Shown here: positions 1 to 7,508 of the stretch, in pieces | Numbering within the stretch: position 1 is the stretch's first letter | How the letters are laid out: each line of letters begins with the position of its first letter | Assembly (NCBI GenBank): GCA_036405975.1 | Contig: DASWWM010000003.1 | Location: 1-13,952 of the forward strand | DNA: 13,952 nt | Direction of reading: 5' to 3' | Origin: VEQN01 sp036405975 | Lineage (GTDB): Bacteria > Patescibacteriota > Minisyncoccia > Phycocordibacterales > CAIZLB01 | Position numbers and translations under genes: made by a program | The notes under the pieces: model-generated | Database searches by the model: none | What the model was told of the DNA's origin: nothing | What the model saw: the letters and a program-made list of their open reading frames with translations, nothing else

Positions 1-2624
1 GAGTCGATGCCGATGGTCACCGTACCTCCTCGGACAACGCTCTGATCGATGATAAGCGAAGCCATCTGGTTGAGGATCTTGTTCTGGATAAGCCTCTTGA
101 GCGGTCGCGCACCGTACTGAGGATTGTATCCCTCTTTCGCAAGATACTGAATTGCAGGCTCTGAGAATTCAAGCTTGATATCCTTGTCTCCAAGTCGAGC
201 CTTGACCTTCTCGAGCTCGATGCTGACAATATTTCGGATGGCTTCCTGGCTGAGGATATCGAAGATGACGATCTCGTCGAGTCGGTTGATGAACTCCGGT
301 CGGAAATGCTCCTTGAGAGATTCCATGACCTTCTCCTTCGTCTCAGCATAGCCTTCCTTGTCAGTCGTGCTGGCACTGAATCCGATCTTCTGCATTCGGT
401 CGATATACTGTGCGCCGATGTTCGAAGTCATGATAATGATCGTATTCTTGAAGTTGATTGTCCTCCCCTTCGAATCAGTAAGTCGTCCATTATCGAGAAC
501 TTGGAGAAGAACGTTAAAGATTTCAGGGTGGGCCTTTTCGATCTCGTCGAAGAGGATGACTGAATATGGTCGATGCTTTACAGTTTCCGTAAGGCTTCCG
601 GCGTCTTCATGGCCGACATAGCCCGGAGGAGCGCCAATGATCTTTGAGACCGCATGCTTTTCCATATACTCCGACATATCCACTCGGATAAGCGACTTCT
701 CGTCATCGAACATGAACTTGGCAAGAGCCTTAGTGAGCTCTGTTTTTCCGACTCCCGTAGGTCCGAGGAAGATGAATGAACCGATCGGTCGTGCAGGGTC
801 GTTAATGCCGGCTCGTGACCGCTTGATAGTATCCGCGATTCGCTTTACCGCTTCGTCCTGGCCAACAACCTGCTTCTTGAGCTCGTCTTCCATTCGAGAG
901 AGCTTCTGGGCCTCCTCTTCAAGCATTCGCGATACAGGGATGCCCGTCCATCGTGCGACAACGTGAGCAATCTCCTGCTCATTAATCTCTTCGTTCAGAA
1001 TCTTCCTGAAGACCTGGAGCTTCTTGAGCTTTTTCGTCTTAACATCCAGATCTTTTTCAAGCATCGGAATCTTTCCGTACCGGATTTCGGCAACCTTCGA
1101 GAGGTCAGCCTTCGACTCGGCCTTTTCTGCCTCCTGCCGAGCGGTTTCGAGCTGCTTCTTGATATTCTTTATATCCGAGTATGTCTCTCGTTCATTGATC
1201 CACTTCGCCTCGATCTCGGAAGTGCCAGCCTTAAGGTTAGCGATTTCCTCCTCAATCGCCTTGAGTCGAGCTTTGGCCTTGGCAACAAGGGGAGCGTCGG
1301 ACGTGCTCTGAGCGTCCTTGCTGAGGGCTTCCCGCTCGATTTCGAGCCGCATGATTCTTCGGTGTGCATCTTCAAGTTCCGCAGGCTTATTTTCAAGTGA
1401 GATTTTGAGAGATGAAGCAGCTTCGTCGATGAGATCCACCGCCTTGTCAGGAAGGAATCGGTCGCTGATATATCGGCTTGAGAGATTCACGGCAGACACA
1501 ATGGCATCGTCAGTGATTCGTACGCCATGATAGAGCTCATATTTTTCCTTGAGTCCTCGGAGGATCGCTACGGCATCTTCAGTTGAAGGCTCGTTCACGT
1601 ATACTGGCTGGAATCGTCGCTGAAGAGCGGGGTCCTTCTCGATATGCTTCTGGTATTCCTTGAGCGTCGTCGCACCGATAGCGCGAAGCTCGCCTCGAGC
1701 AAGTGCAGGCTTGAGCATATTTGATGCGTCGAGCGAACCTTCAGCTGCTCCGGCGCCCACGATAGTATGAATCTCATCGATGAAGAGGATGATTTTGCCA
1801 TCGGCTTTCTCGATTTCCTTGAGAATGTTCTTTAGCCGTTCCTCAAACTCTCCTCGGTACTTCGTTCCGGCAATAAGCACGCCCAAGTCGAGTGATACAA
1901 GCTCTTTGTCTTTCAAAGATTCAGGCACATCGCCCATTGCGATCCTGTTTGCAAGACCTTCGATGATGGCAGTCTTTCCAACTCCCGCTTCGCCGATAAG
2001 GATCGGGTTGTTCTTCGTTCGTCGCGAAAGAATCTGGATCACGCGCATGATTTCAGTGTCTCGCCCGATGACCGGATCGAGTTTATGCTCACGCGCAAGT
2101 GAAGTGAGGTTTCGGGTGTACTTCGTGATCGCCTTCATCTTCTTCGATCCGCCTTCGCCGCTCCCTGAAGTCTTGGCCTGCTTTGTCTCCTGAAGCGCCT
2201 TGTGAATATGCTCCTTGTCGATCTTGAATCGGGCAAGCATGTCTCGCGCGACATTCGATGTGTCGAAGATCGAAAGGAAAAGATGCTCTACATTTACGAA
2301 CTCATCTTTCATCGCGCCAGCGACCTTTGCGGAATTCTCAATGATCTGCGCCATCTCGGGCGTCAGGTAGAGCTGGTATGAAGGAGCGAGCGTCGCCCCT
2401 GAGTCACCAGCGTCAATGGCCTCCAGGACGTTGTCAGTCAGAAGAATCGTATCGACGTCCATTCGCTCAAGCACGGAGAAAACGATGCTGTCCTCCTGGA
2501 CAAGCAGTGCGGTGAGGAGATGAAGCGGGCTGACATGGTTCTGTGCCCGTTCGATGGCCAATTCATGGGCTTTTTTGATTACTTCCTTCGCTTTTGTGGT
2601 GAAATTATTGAATGGTGGCATCAT
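1..2624 (-). CDS. clpB: ATP-dependent disaggregase ClpB (3' end beyond window)
   Basis: ClpB is the hexameric AAA+ disaggregase that pulls proteins out of aggregates with DnaK. The 874 visible codons cover nearly the whole protein. Two Clp_N repeats lie in about residues 1-145. NBD1 has Walker A GEAGVGKT at 211-218 and Walker B acidic D283-E284 in ILFIDEIHT. A Lys/Glu-rich coiled-coil middle domain spans about 400-530, which separates ClpB from ClpA. NBD2 has GPTGVGKT at 621-628 and D693-E694 in ILFDEIEKAH. The C-terminal domain runs to VTIGID at the window edge, so only about 10-15 residues should be missing. Two ATGs stand in tandem at 2624 and 2621; I chose the first. There is no Shine-Dalgarno sequence. 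The desulfurase gene ends only 11 bases upstream, and a -10 box overlaps that stop. No CIRCE-type heat-shock operator is visible. Most arginines are CGA. Confidence 0.97.
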   Translation of the reverse strand, partial: MMPPFNNFTTKAKEVIKKAHELAIERAQNHVSPLHLLTALLVQEDSIVFSVLERMDVDTILLTDNVLEAIDAGDSGATLAPSYQLYLTPEMAQIIENSAKVAGAMKDEFVNVEHLFLSIFDTSNVARDMLARFKIDKEHIHKALQETKQAKTSGSGEGGSKKMKAITKYTRNLTSLAREHKLDPVIGRDTEIMRVIQILSRRTKNNPILIGEAGVGKTAIIEGLANRIAMGDVPESLKDKELVSLDLGVLIAGTKYRGEFEERLKNILKEIEKADGKIILFIDEIHTIVGAGAAEGSLDASNMLKPALARGELRAIGATTLKEYQKHIEKDPALQRRFQPVYVNEPSTEDAVAILRGLKEKYELYHGVRITDDAIVSAVNLSSRYISDRFLPDKAVDLIDEAASSLKISLENKPAELEDAHRRIMRLEIEREALSKDAQSTSDAPLVAKAKARLKAIEEEIANLKAGTSEIEAKWINERETYSDIKNIKKQLETARQEAEKAESKADLSKVAEIRYGKIPMLEKDLDVKTKKLKKLQVFRKILNEEINEQEIAHVVARWTGIPVSRMLEEEAQKLSRMEDELKKQVVGQDEAVKRIADTIKRSRAGINDPARPIGSFIFLGPTGVGKTELTKALAKFMFDDEKSLIRVDMSEYMEKHAVSKIIGAPPGYVGHEDAGSLTETVKHRPYSVILFDEIEKAHPEIFNVLLQVLDNGRLTDSKGRTINFKNTIIIMTSNIGAQYIDRMQKIGFSASTTDKEGYAETKEKVMESLKEHFRPEFINRLDEIVIFDILSQEAIRNIVSIELEKVKARLGDKDIKLEFSEPAIQYLAKEGYNPQYGARPLKRLIQNKILNQMASLIIDQSVVRGGTVTIGID

Positions 2625-2634
2625 ATATGGACGT

Positions 2635-2643
2635 ATTATAACA
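2635..2643 (-). promoter_or_regulatory. Extended -10 promoter for clpB
   Basis: On the minus strand TATAAT (2640-2635) is preceded by TGT, giving a perfect extended -10 (TGnTATAAT). A good -35 at 17 bases is not visible, as is usual for extended -10 promoters. Transcription would start around 2628-2630, leaving only a few bases before the ATG at 2624, so the mRNA would be leaderless or nearly so. The desulfurase stop codon TAA (2638-2636) lies inside the box. Read-through from the desulfurase gene is also possible. Confidence 0.6.
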
Positions 2644-4003
2644 TGGTCGTCAAGACCTGGCTGATAATGGGTTTCGCCCGCTCTATCTCGGACTCGGTCG
2701 TGTATTTTCCGAGAGTGAGCCGGAGGGAGCTCTTCGCACAGTCCGCCCTGCCCAGCGCAGCTACGACATAGGACGACGAGTCCTCCTTCTTTGACCGGCA
2801 GCTCGTGACCGATGACGCCGCTATGCCCTGAGCATCGAGCCTGATGACGCAGAACTCCGCATCCATTCCCGGCATGCATACATTTATATTGTTAGGGAGC
2901 CTTTCCTTCTCGTCACCGTTCAGCTTCAGGTTTGGCACTGTCTCAAGAAGATGCTTTAAAAGACTGTCTCGAAGTGAAGCGATTCGCACGGACTCAGCTT
3001 CCCTATTTTTCTGACATTCCTCCAGCGCCTCTGCGAAACCGACAATGTTAGCGAGCGGCTCAGTACCGGGACGAACGTATTCCTCCTGTGCTCCTCCGAA
3101 CATGAGAGGCCTGAGCTTGATTCCCTTCTTCGCATAGAGCAGTCCCGCTCCTCTGGGCCCGTAGAACTTTGAACTGTCGAGCGTCATCAGATCGATTCCG
3201 AGCGCCGGCACCCTCAGGCTGAGATAAGAAGGGGCCTGACATGCATCCGTATGGAACATCGGCAGTGTCTTCTCGAAAACTTCATCCGCACTCGTTCCCT
3301 CTGGCTTTCCCTTTCTGAAGTGTCTGATCGCCTTCGCGATCTCTTGTACAGGCTGAATAGTGCCGACTTCGTTGTTCGCATACTGGATAGTGACCAGAAC
3401 CGTCTCTCGCTTGAGTGCGGCCTTGAATTCCTTCATGTCGATGATGCCGCTTTCAAGAACGGGAACGAAAGTGACTTCGCAGATCCCTGACCGGCTCATA
3501 TCCTTGAGAACTTCAAGGACCGACGGATGTTCAACAGTCGAAGTGATAATATGAGGCCTGAAATACACATTCGAAATAATTGCAGAGAAAAATCCTCTCA
3601 AAGCGAGGTTGTTTGATTCGGTTCCTCCAGAAGTGAAGTACAGCTCAGTTGGCTGAACCTCGAGACATCGGGCCACTTTCTCCCTAGCCTCATCAAGCTT
3701 CTTCGAAGTCCTGACTCCTGCCGCATACAAAGATGACGGGTTCGCATACAGCTCTTTCGAGCATTCGTGCATTACGTCCAAAATCCTCGAATCAACGGGC
3801 GTGACCGATGCATAATCCAAGTAGATGGCACTGCTTTGAACTGCTTTTTCTTCAAGCTTGGCACTTTTCAGCACATGTTCGGCAATAGGCACGGCAACCT
3901 CAGCAATCTCTGCCGCAGGCTCTTGAGAACGGATCGCGGGCGGCACCGAAACAGGACTTTCGTCCTTTTTTTTCTCTGAAAATATAGCTTTGAAGAAGTT
4001 CAT
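2636..4003 (-). CDS. Cysteine desulfurase, NifS/IscS family
   Basis: This PLP enzyme family takes sulfur from cysteine for Fe-S clusters and thio-modified tRNA. The 455-residue protein carries the family motifs: YLDYASVTP at 61-69, SGGTESNNLAL at 125-135, H159 in VEHPS (the PLP-stacking histidine), ANNEVGTIQP at 209-218, HTDACQ at 251-256, the PLP lysine K279 in SSKFYGPRG, and the catalytic cysteine C402 in TSCRS. The residue before the PLP lysine is Ser, where IscS/NifS usually have His. About 58 extra N-terminal residues, rich in Ala, Glu and Pro, precede the catalytic domain. The frame stays open upstream to 4405, but I start at ATG 4003: GGAG sits 10 bases upstream, and a longer start would overlap the divergent gene. 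No iscU, sufU or iscR is adjacent. The symbol is left blank because NifS, IscS and SufS types cannot be separated here. Confidence 0.93.
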   Translation of the reverse strand: MNFFKAIFSEKKKDESPVSVPPAIRSQEPAAEIAEVAVPIAEHVLKSAKLEEKAVQSSAIYLDYASVTPVDSRILDVMHECSKELYANPSSLYAAGVRTSKKLDEAREKVARCLEVQPTELYFTSGGTESNNLALRGFFSAIISNVYFRPHIITSTVEHPSVLEVLKDMSRSGICEVTFVPVLESGIIDMKEFKAALKRETVLVTIQYANNEVGTIQPVQEIAKAIRHFRKGKPEGTSADEVFEKTLPMFHTDACQAPSYLSLRVPALGIDLMTLDSSKFYGPRGAGLLYAKKGIKLRPLMFGGAQEEYVRPGTEPLANIVGFAEALEECQKNREAESVRIASLRDSLLKHLLETVPNLKLNGDEKERLPNNINVCMPGMDAEFCVIRLDAQGIAASSVTSCRSKKEDSSSYVVAALGRADCAKSSLRLTLGKYTTESEIERAKPIISQVLTTML

Positions 4004-4018
4004 ATGTTTATATCTCCA

Positions 4019-4070
4019 ACTATACAAAAAAGTGCCGCCTCTGTATACTTTGCAGGTATATCGTGAAAAA
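4019..4070. promoter_or_regulatory. Probable divergent promoter region, desulfurase / DUF4446 gene
   Basis: The two divergent genes are separated by 70 bases. The palindrome GTATAC near 4043-4048 gives TATACT (4044-4049) on the plus strand and TATACA (4047-4042) on the minus strand, so the two -10 boxes would overlap. A further minus-strand candidate, TATAGT (4024-4019), lies too close to the start to keep the GGAG in the leader. The -35 boxes are poor on both strands, so the assignment is tentative. Confidence 0.35.
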
Positions 4071-4073
4071 AAT

Positions 4074-4568
4074 ATGAACCAACTACAGAATCTCTCCATC
4101 GAGATGATTGCGATCATAGTTCTCGCACTCTTCTGCATAACCCTACTCTTTCTTTTTATAAGCCAGCAAAGGAGAATCACCCGCCTTCTTCGAGGCAACA
4201 ATACGATTACGATCGAGGATTCGATCATCGAGCTCGCGAAGGAACTCGACACTCTTGCGGAATTCAAGAGCGAGGCCGAGAAGTATTTCGCTGTCATAGA
4301 GCGACGGCTCAGAAAGTCAGTGCAGGCAATCGAGACGAAGCGGTTCAATCCGTTTAAGGGAACGGGGGCCGGAGGAAACCAAAGCTTCGCATCGGCATTC
4401 GTCAACGAGCTCGGCGACGGATTGATTCTCTCAAGCCTCTACTCAAGCGACCGAGTAAGCGTCTTCGCAAAGCCGGTGCAGAAGTTCAAGTCTCAGTACG
4501 AACTTACCGAGGAAGAAGAGCAGGCCCTTACCGATGCCGAAAGCAAAGCTACCCAATACCATCTCTAG
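4074..4568 (+). CDS. DUF4446-family membrane protein
   Basis: The 164-residue protein has one N-terminal transmembrane helix (about 10-31) followed by basic residues (QQRRITRLLR), so the rest should lie in the cytoplasm. A charged, probably coiled-coil stretch covers about 45-88. The C-terminal part matches the DUF4446 pattern as I remember it: RFNPF at 90-94, then a Gly-rich turn, QSFASAFVNELGDGLILSSLYSSD, FAKPV and a closing ELTEEEEQAL segment. The function of the family is not known. The frame is open upstream to 3990, but those codons overlap the desulfurase start. ATG 4074 places the membrane helix at the usual distance from the N-terminus. There is no clear ribosome binding site. A hairpin terminator follows at 4627. 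Confidence 0.8.
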   Translation: MNQLQNLSIEMIAIIVLALFCITLLFLFISQQRRITRLLRGNNTITIEDSIIELAKELDTLAEFKSEAEKYFAVIERRLRKSVQAIETKRFNPFKGTGAGGNQSFASAFVNELGDGLILSSLYSSDRVSVFAKPVQKFKSQYELTEEEEQALTDAESKATQYHL

Positions 4569-4626
4569 TATCCAGCATATCCCGCAGGGATGAACGCAGC
4601 GTAAAGTCGAAATGAAGAAATAAAAA

Positions 4627-4659
4627 AGGCCGGAAATGTCGCACTGACATTTCCGGCCT
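4627..4659. terminator. Bidirectional hairpin terminator
   Basis: A perfect 14-bp stem (4627-4640 with 4646-4659) closes a 5-base loop. Six A's (4622-4627) flank the left side, giving a strong U-tract for the minus-strand lipoprotein transcript; CTTTT on the right gives a weaker one for the plus-strand DUF4446 gene. It lies between two convergent genes. Confidence 0.88.
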
Positions 4660-4695
4660 GACTTTTGCATAATCGCAGAACCTCGCACAGCTCAA

Positions 4696-5355
4696 TCAAG
4701 AGTCATACCATCCATGGACACTTGAATCGAAAGGATCGAAGATCTTGATGGTGCTGTTGTATCCCCCTGACTGTTTCCACCATCTCCAGAAATCCCTAGG
4801 CATGACGTTGAACGTCGCGCCTGAAGAATCCTTCATATAGTAGTAGCCCTCAGGATGTTCCCGAGTATGCTCAGCGATGAGCCTACCGTAGTACCAGCCA
4901 GCCGGTGGCGTGGGCACCTCGATAAGAGACGCTTGCGGTTTGGGCAAGCGCGAAGACGGAGTGTTCGGAACGATCGGGCCATATTTTCCATACTGAACCT
5001 GACTGCCCCTTCCGTAATTTCCATAGAGACCGCTTCCGGCCGCCGGCACCTCTCGCGTAAACGCTTGCTGCGGCTTTTTGATTGCCGGCGGCCGCTCATA
5101 CGTGATTCGAGGCTGGTTGTCGGACCGATAGGTTTGCTGCACATAATGCGGCTGAACCTGCTGGATCGGGACCGACTGCTGATACTGCTGGCTGTAGCCG
5201 TAATGCGGTTGCTGCACCTGGGCATATTGCTGATAGCCGTATCCGTATTCCGGATAGGTGCAACTGACCAGCAGAACGCTGCATGTGCAGAGGAGCAGCG
5301 TTGCCCCTCGTGCCAGAACATTTCCAATGAACAAAGAAGCTGTTTTCGGCTTCAT
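4696..5355 (-). CDS. Q/Y-rich secreted lipoprotein of unknown function
   Basis: The 219-residue protein starts MKPKTASLF and has a hydrophobic segment (about 18-31) ending in the lipobox LVSC, with C32 as the likely lipidated residue. It should therefore be exported and anchored to the outer face of the membrane. Residues 33-75 are a low-complexity Tyr/Gln stretch (YGYGYQQYAQVQQPHYGYS and similar). A Gly/Pro-rich linker follows, then a compact aromatic C-terminal region of about 70 residues (PAGWYYGRLI, FWRWWKQ, HGWYDS). I do not recognise this C-terminal region. ATG 5355 is well supported by AAGGAGG 11 bases upstream, the only canonical ribosome binding site in the window. The gene has its own promoter and a leader of about 120 bases with several inverted repeats, and it ends before a bidirectional terminator. 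Confidence 0.82.
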   Translation of the reverse strand: MKPKTASLFIGNVLARGATLLLCTCSVLLVSCTYPEYGYGYQQYAQVQQPHYGYSQQYQQSVPIQQVQPHYVQQTYRSDNQPRITYERPPAIKKPQQAFTREVPAAGSGLYGNYGRGSQVQYGKYGPIVPNTPSSRLPKPQASLIEVPTPPAGWYYGRLIAEHTREHPEGYYYMKDSSGATFNVMPRDFWRWWKQSGGYNSTIKIFDPFDSSVHGWYDS

Positions 5356-5366
5356 AACTAACTTTT

Positions 5367-5373
5367 CCTCCTT
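5367..5373 (-). promoter_or_regulatory. Canonical Shine-Dalgarno of the lipoprotein gene
   Basis: On the minus strand AAGGAGG lies 11 bases before ATG 5355. The other genes in the window show weak or no such sequence. Confidence 0.75.
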
Positions 5374-5387
5374 GCCTGCGGGATTGT

Positions 5388-5479
5388 CGTCTCAGGGATC
5401 AACTGATCCTTGCGACCTTTCAAGGCGAGCCTTGTCGGGTGGCAAATACCAAGACGTTTCGGAATCAGGCGTTCCGAAA
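5388..5479 (-). promoter_or_regulatory. Possible structured leader of the lipoprotein mRNA
   Basis: The leader between the predicted transcription start (about 5477) and the ribosome binding site holds several inverted repeats: TTTCGGAA/TTCCGAAA (5457-5479), a CGAC...GTCG stem enclosing AAGGC/GCCTT (5413-5437), and GGATCA/TGATCC (5396-5409). CGTCT (5456-5452) could pair with AGACG (5392-5388) to enclose the last two in a junction. I do not recognise a known riboswitch class. The folding was done by eye. Confidence 0.35.
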
Positions 5480-5483
5480 GCTG

Positions 5484-5513
5484 ATTATCGGGCCTAAAGG
5501 CCCATAAAGTCAA
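5484..5513 (-). promoter_or_regulatory. Promoter of the lipoprotein gene
   Basis: On the minus strand TTGACT (5513-5508) and GATAAT (5489-5484) are 18 bases apart. The spacer contains the inverted repeat GGGCC-TTTA-GGCCC, which could be an operator. Transcription should start near 5477. Confidence 0.6.
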
Positions 5514-5530
5514 GAAATGGTCAAATAACG

Positions 5531-5559
5531 TTGCTAAATGGGCAAAAATATTGTATCTT
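5531..5559 (+). promoter_or_regulatory. Candidate promoter of infB
   Basis: TTGCTA (5531-5536) and TATCTT (5554-5559) are 17 bases apart, back to back with the lipoprotein promoter. Transcription would start near 5566, about 45 bases before the infB start. Confidence 0.45.
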
Positions 5560-5611
5560 TTGTAAAAGCGCCCTTATTTCTCGCTTATTTTTATTCCTCA
5601 TTTTCACCGCC

Positions 5612-7159
5612 ATGACCAAAACCAATGCACAAGCACATACAGGCGACATGAGACCTCGACCACCCGTGGTCGTCGTCATGGGACATGTCGACCATGGAAA
5701 ATCAACTCTTCTCGACTACGTACGGAAAACGAACGTGGTGGACAAGGAAGTCGGAGGCATCACCCAGCGTATGTCCGCCTACGAAGTCATGCACCGGACG
5801 AAAGAGACAATCACCTTCCTCGATACTCCAGGACATGAATCATTCAATGCCATCCGATCACGAGGCGCGAATGCGGCTGACATTGCCATCCTTGTAGTCT
5901 CAGCGGAAGACGGCGTGAAGCCCCAGACAATGGACGCGTACAATGCCATCAAGTCTTCGGCTGTTCCGTTCATTGTCGGAATCAGCAAGATCGACAAGCC
6001 CAATGCGAACATCGACCGGGTAAAGCAGTCTCTCGCAGAGCATGAAATTTATGTTGAAGGATACGGAGGAACCATTCCATTCGTCCCATTCTCGGGAAAG
6101 ACAGGTGCGGGAGTAGATGACCTCCTTGAAATGATTCTCCTTACGGCAGAAGTCGAGAACTTCGAAGCGGACTATGACGCACCGGCAGAATGCCTCGTCG
6201 TCGAATCAAACAGAGACAAGGTGCGAGGAACCTCCGCGACCCTCATCGTCAAGAACGGCACGCTCAAGTCTGGATCTGTCGCAGTTGCGGGACTCGCACT
6301 CTCCCCTGTCCGGATCATGGAAAACTCCGCCGGAAAGGCCATCAAGGTTGCAACTCCCTCAATGCCTATCCGAATCGTGGGATGGGACAGCGAGCCGGAG
6401 GTAGGCGGAATGTGCTTCACCTTCCCGACAAAGAAAGAAGCTGAAAAGTACATCGAGACTGAGAAGGAGAAACTCGCAGCTGCTGCAGAGAAGGCAAAGA
6501 GCGGCCAGCCTGCAGGATTCCCGGCAAGCATGTACATGTCTTCTGGCGAAGAGACAAAGACCATTCCCCTCATCATCCGAGCTGACACATCAGGTTCCAT
6601 CGAAGCGGTGAAATACGAGATTTCGAAGATCAAGGTCGAGCGAACGAATCTCAAGATCGTCCAGGCCAATATCGGAGATATCAATGAGAATGATATTAAG
6701 TCTGCCATCGGCGTTCCTGGAACGCTCATTGTTGGATTTACGGTAAAGACAGACCCTGCAGCAAAGCGTTTTGCAGAGCAGCACGGAATCGAGATCAATA
6801 CGTTCGACATCATCTACAAGCTTACAGAATGGCTTGAGGAGGAAGCGAAGAACCGCGCTCCGAAGATCAAGGTTGAAGAGCAGAAAGGCGTCGCGAAGAT
6901 CCTGAAGTTCTTCAGCTCTATCCGCGACAAGCAGGTTCTTGGAGCCCGAGTTGAATCAGGAACGCTTTCAATCAACGACGAAGTCAAAGTAATGCGACGA
7001 GAGCATGAGATCGCCCGAGGACGAATCCGGGAACTCCAGCATATGAAGAGCAAGGTCGGTTCCATCGAGGAAGGAAAGGAGTTCGGATCAATGATCGAGT
7101 GCAAGATCGAGCTCGCTCCGGGCGACAAGATCGAAGCCGTTCATACGGTCGTCAGGTAA
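5612..7159 (+). CDS. infB: Translation initiation factor IF-2, short form
   Basis: IF-2 is the GTPase that places initiator tRNA on the small ribosomal subunit and promotes subunit joining. The 515-residue protein begins almost directly with the G domain: G1 GHVDHGKST at 24-32, G2 GGIT, G3 DTPGH at 71-75. G4 reads SKID at 125-128, where the usual motif is NKxD, and G5 reads SGK at 161-163 in place of SAK. Domains II, III and IV follow (for example PLIIRADTSGSIEAVK, then the C-terminal EFGSMIECKIELAPGDKIEA). The IF2N modules and long linker of the 700-900-residue forms are absent. I start at ATG 5612. The frame stays open to a TTG at 5531, but those codons cover the likely promoter and encode a poorly plausible hydrophobic leader. 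No ribosome binding site is seen. rbfA follows after 22 bases, the common infB-rbfA order. Confidence 0.96.
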   Translation: MTKTNAQAHTGDMRPRPPVVVVMGHVDHGKSTLLDYVRKTNVVDKEVGGITQRMSAYEVMHRTKETITFLDTPGHESFNAIRSRGANAADIAILVVSAEDGVKPQTMDAYNAIKSSAVPFIVGISKIDKPNANIDRVKQSLAEHEIYVEGYGGTIPFVPFSGKTGAGVDDLLEMILLTAEVENFEADYDAPAECLVVESNRDKVRGTSATLIVKNGTLKSGSVAVAGLALSPVRIMENSAGKAIKVATPSMPIRIVGWDSEPEVGGMCFTFPTKKEAEKYIETEKEKLAAAAEKAKSGQPAGFPASMYMSSGEETKTIPLIIRADTSGSIEAVKYEISKIKVERTNLKIVQANIGDINENDIKSAIGVPGTLIVGFTVKTDPAAKRFAEQHGIEINTFDIIYKLTEWLEEEAKNRAPKIKVEEQKGVAKILKFFSSIRDKQVLGARVESGTLSINDEVKVMRREHEIARGRIRELQHMKSKVGSIEEGKEFGSMIECKIELAPGDKIEAVHTVVR

Positions 7160-7181
7160 TTCAATACAAGATAAACCAAAT

Positions 7182-7508
7182 ATGAAAAGCCCAAGACCCT
7201 ATAGAAACCAGCGATCGGAAGATGTGATCAAGGAGCTGGCGATGAACTTCATCAAGCTCGAATCAAACGGCACGTCTCTCGTAACGGTGACAGACATCGA
7301 CGTCAAGAATCGAGGCAAGAACGCTTCGATCTTCTTCACCGTGCTCCCTGAAGACAAGGAAGGGGTCGTACTGGACTTTCTCAAGCGAAAGAGGGCTGAG
7401 TTCAGGGAATTCATCAAGGAAAATTCGAGACTCGGCATCATCCCGTTTATCGACTTTGAGATCGACTACGGCGAGAAAAATCGACAAAACGTGGACCGGT
7501 TGCTATAG
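7182..7508 (+). CDS. rbfA: Ribosome-binding factor A
   Basis: RbfA is a small KH-like protein that binds the 30S subunit late in maturation, near the 16S rRNA 5' helix. The 108-residue protein fits the family in length and layout: an N-terminal basic helix (RPYRNQRSEDVIKELAMNF), a central strand pair (LVTVTDIDVKNRGKNASIFFTVL), a helix with a Lys/Arg-rich face, and the closing segment RLGIIPFIDFEID followed by NVDRLL, which matches the usual P-x-L-x-F-x-x-D and IxxLL ending. The position directly after infB supports the call. The start is ATG 7182, without a ribosome binding site. The stop codon TAG (7506-7508) lies inside the -10 box of the following tRNA promoter. Confidence 0.88.
   Translation: MKSPRPYRNQRSEDVIKELAMNFIKLESNGTSLVTVTDIDVKNRGKNASIFFTVLPEDKEGVVLDFLKRKRAEFREFIKENSRLGIIPFIDFEIDYGEKNRQNVDRLL

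Noticed and set aside
306..2193. Several plus-strand open frames of 70-145 codons opposite clpB
   Set aside because: They are antisense shadows of a highly conserved gene, with Ser/Arg-rich translations and no recognisable motifs.
2600..2680. CIRCE-type heat-shock operator before clpB
   Set aside because: No TTAGCACTC/GAGTGCTAA inverted repeat is present in the upstream region.
4004..4405. N-terminal extension of the cysteine desulfurase by about 134 residues
   Set aside because: The frame is open, but it would run antisense through most of the DUF4446 gene and over the divergent promoter region. ATG 4003 has GGAG upstream and a plausible start.
4833..5361. Overlapping frames on both strands of the lipoprotein gene
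   Set aside because: The lipobox, signal peptide and AAGGAGG all support the 4696-5355 frame. The others are Arg/Ser-rich shadows.
5531..5611. TTG start giving IF-2 a hydrophobic 27-residue leader
   Set aside because: A hydrophobic leader makes no sense for a cytoplasmic GTPase, and the codons overlap the likely -35 and -10 boxes.
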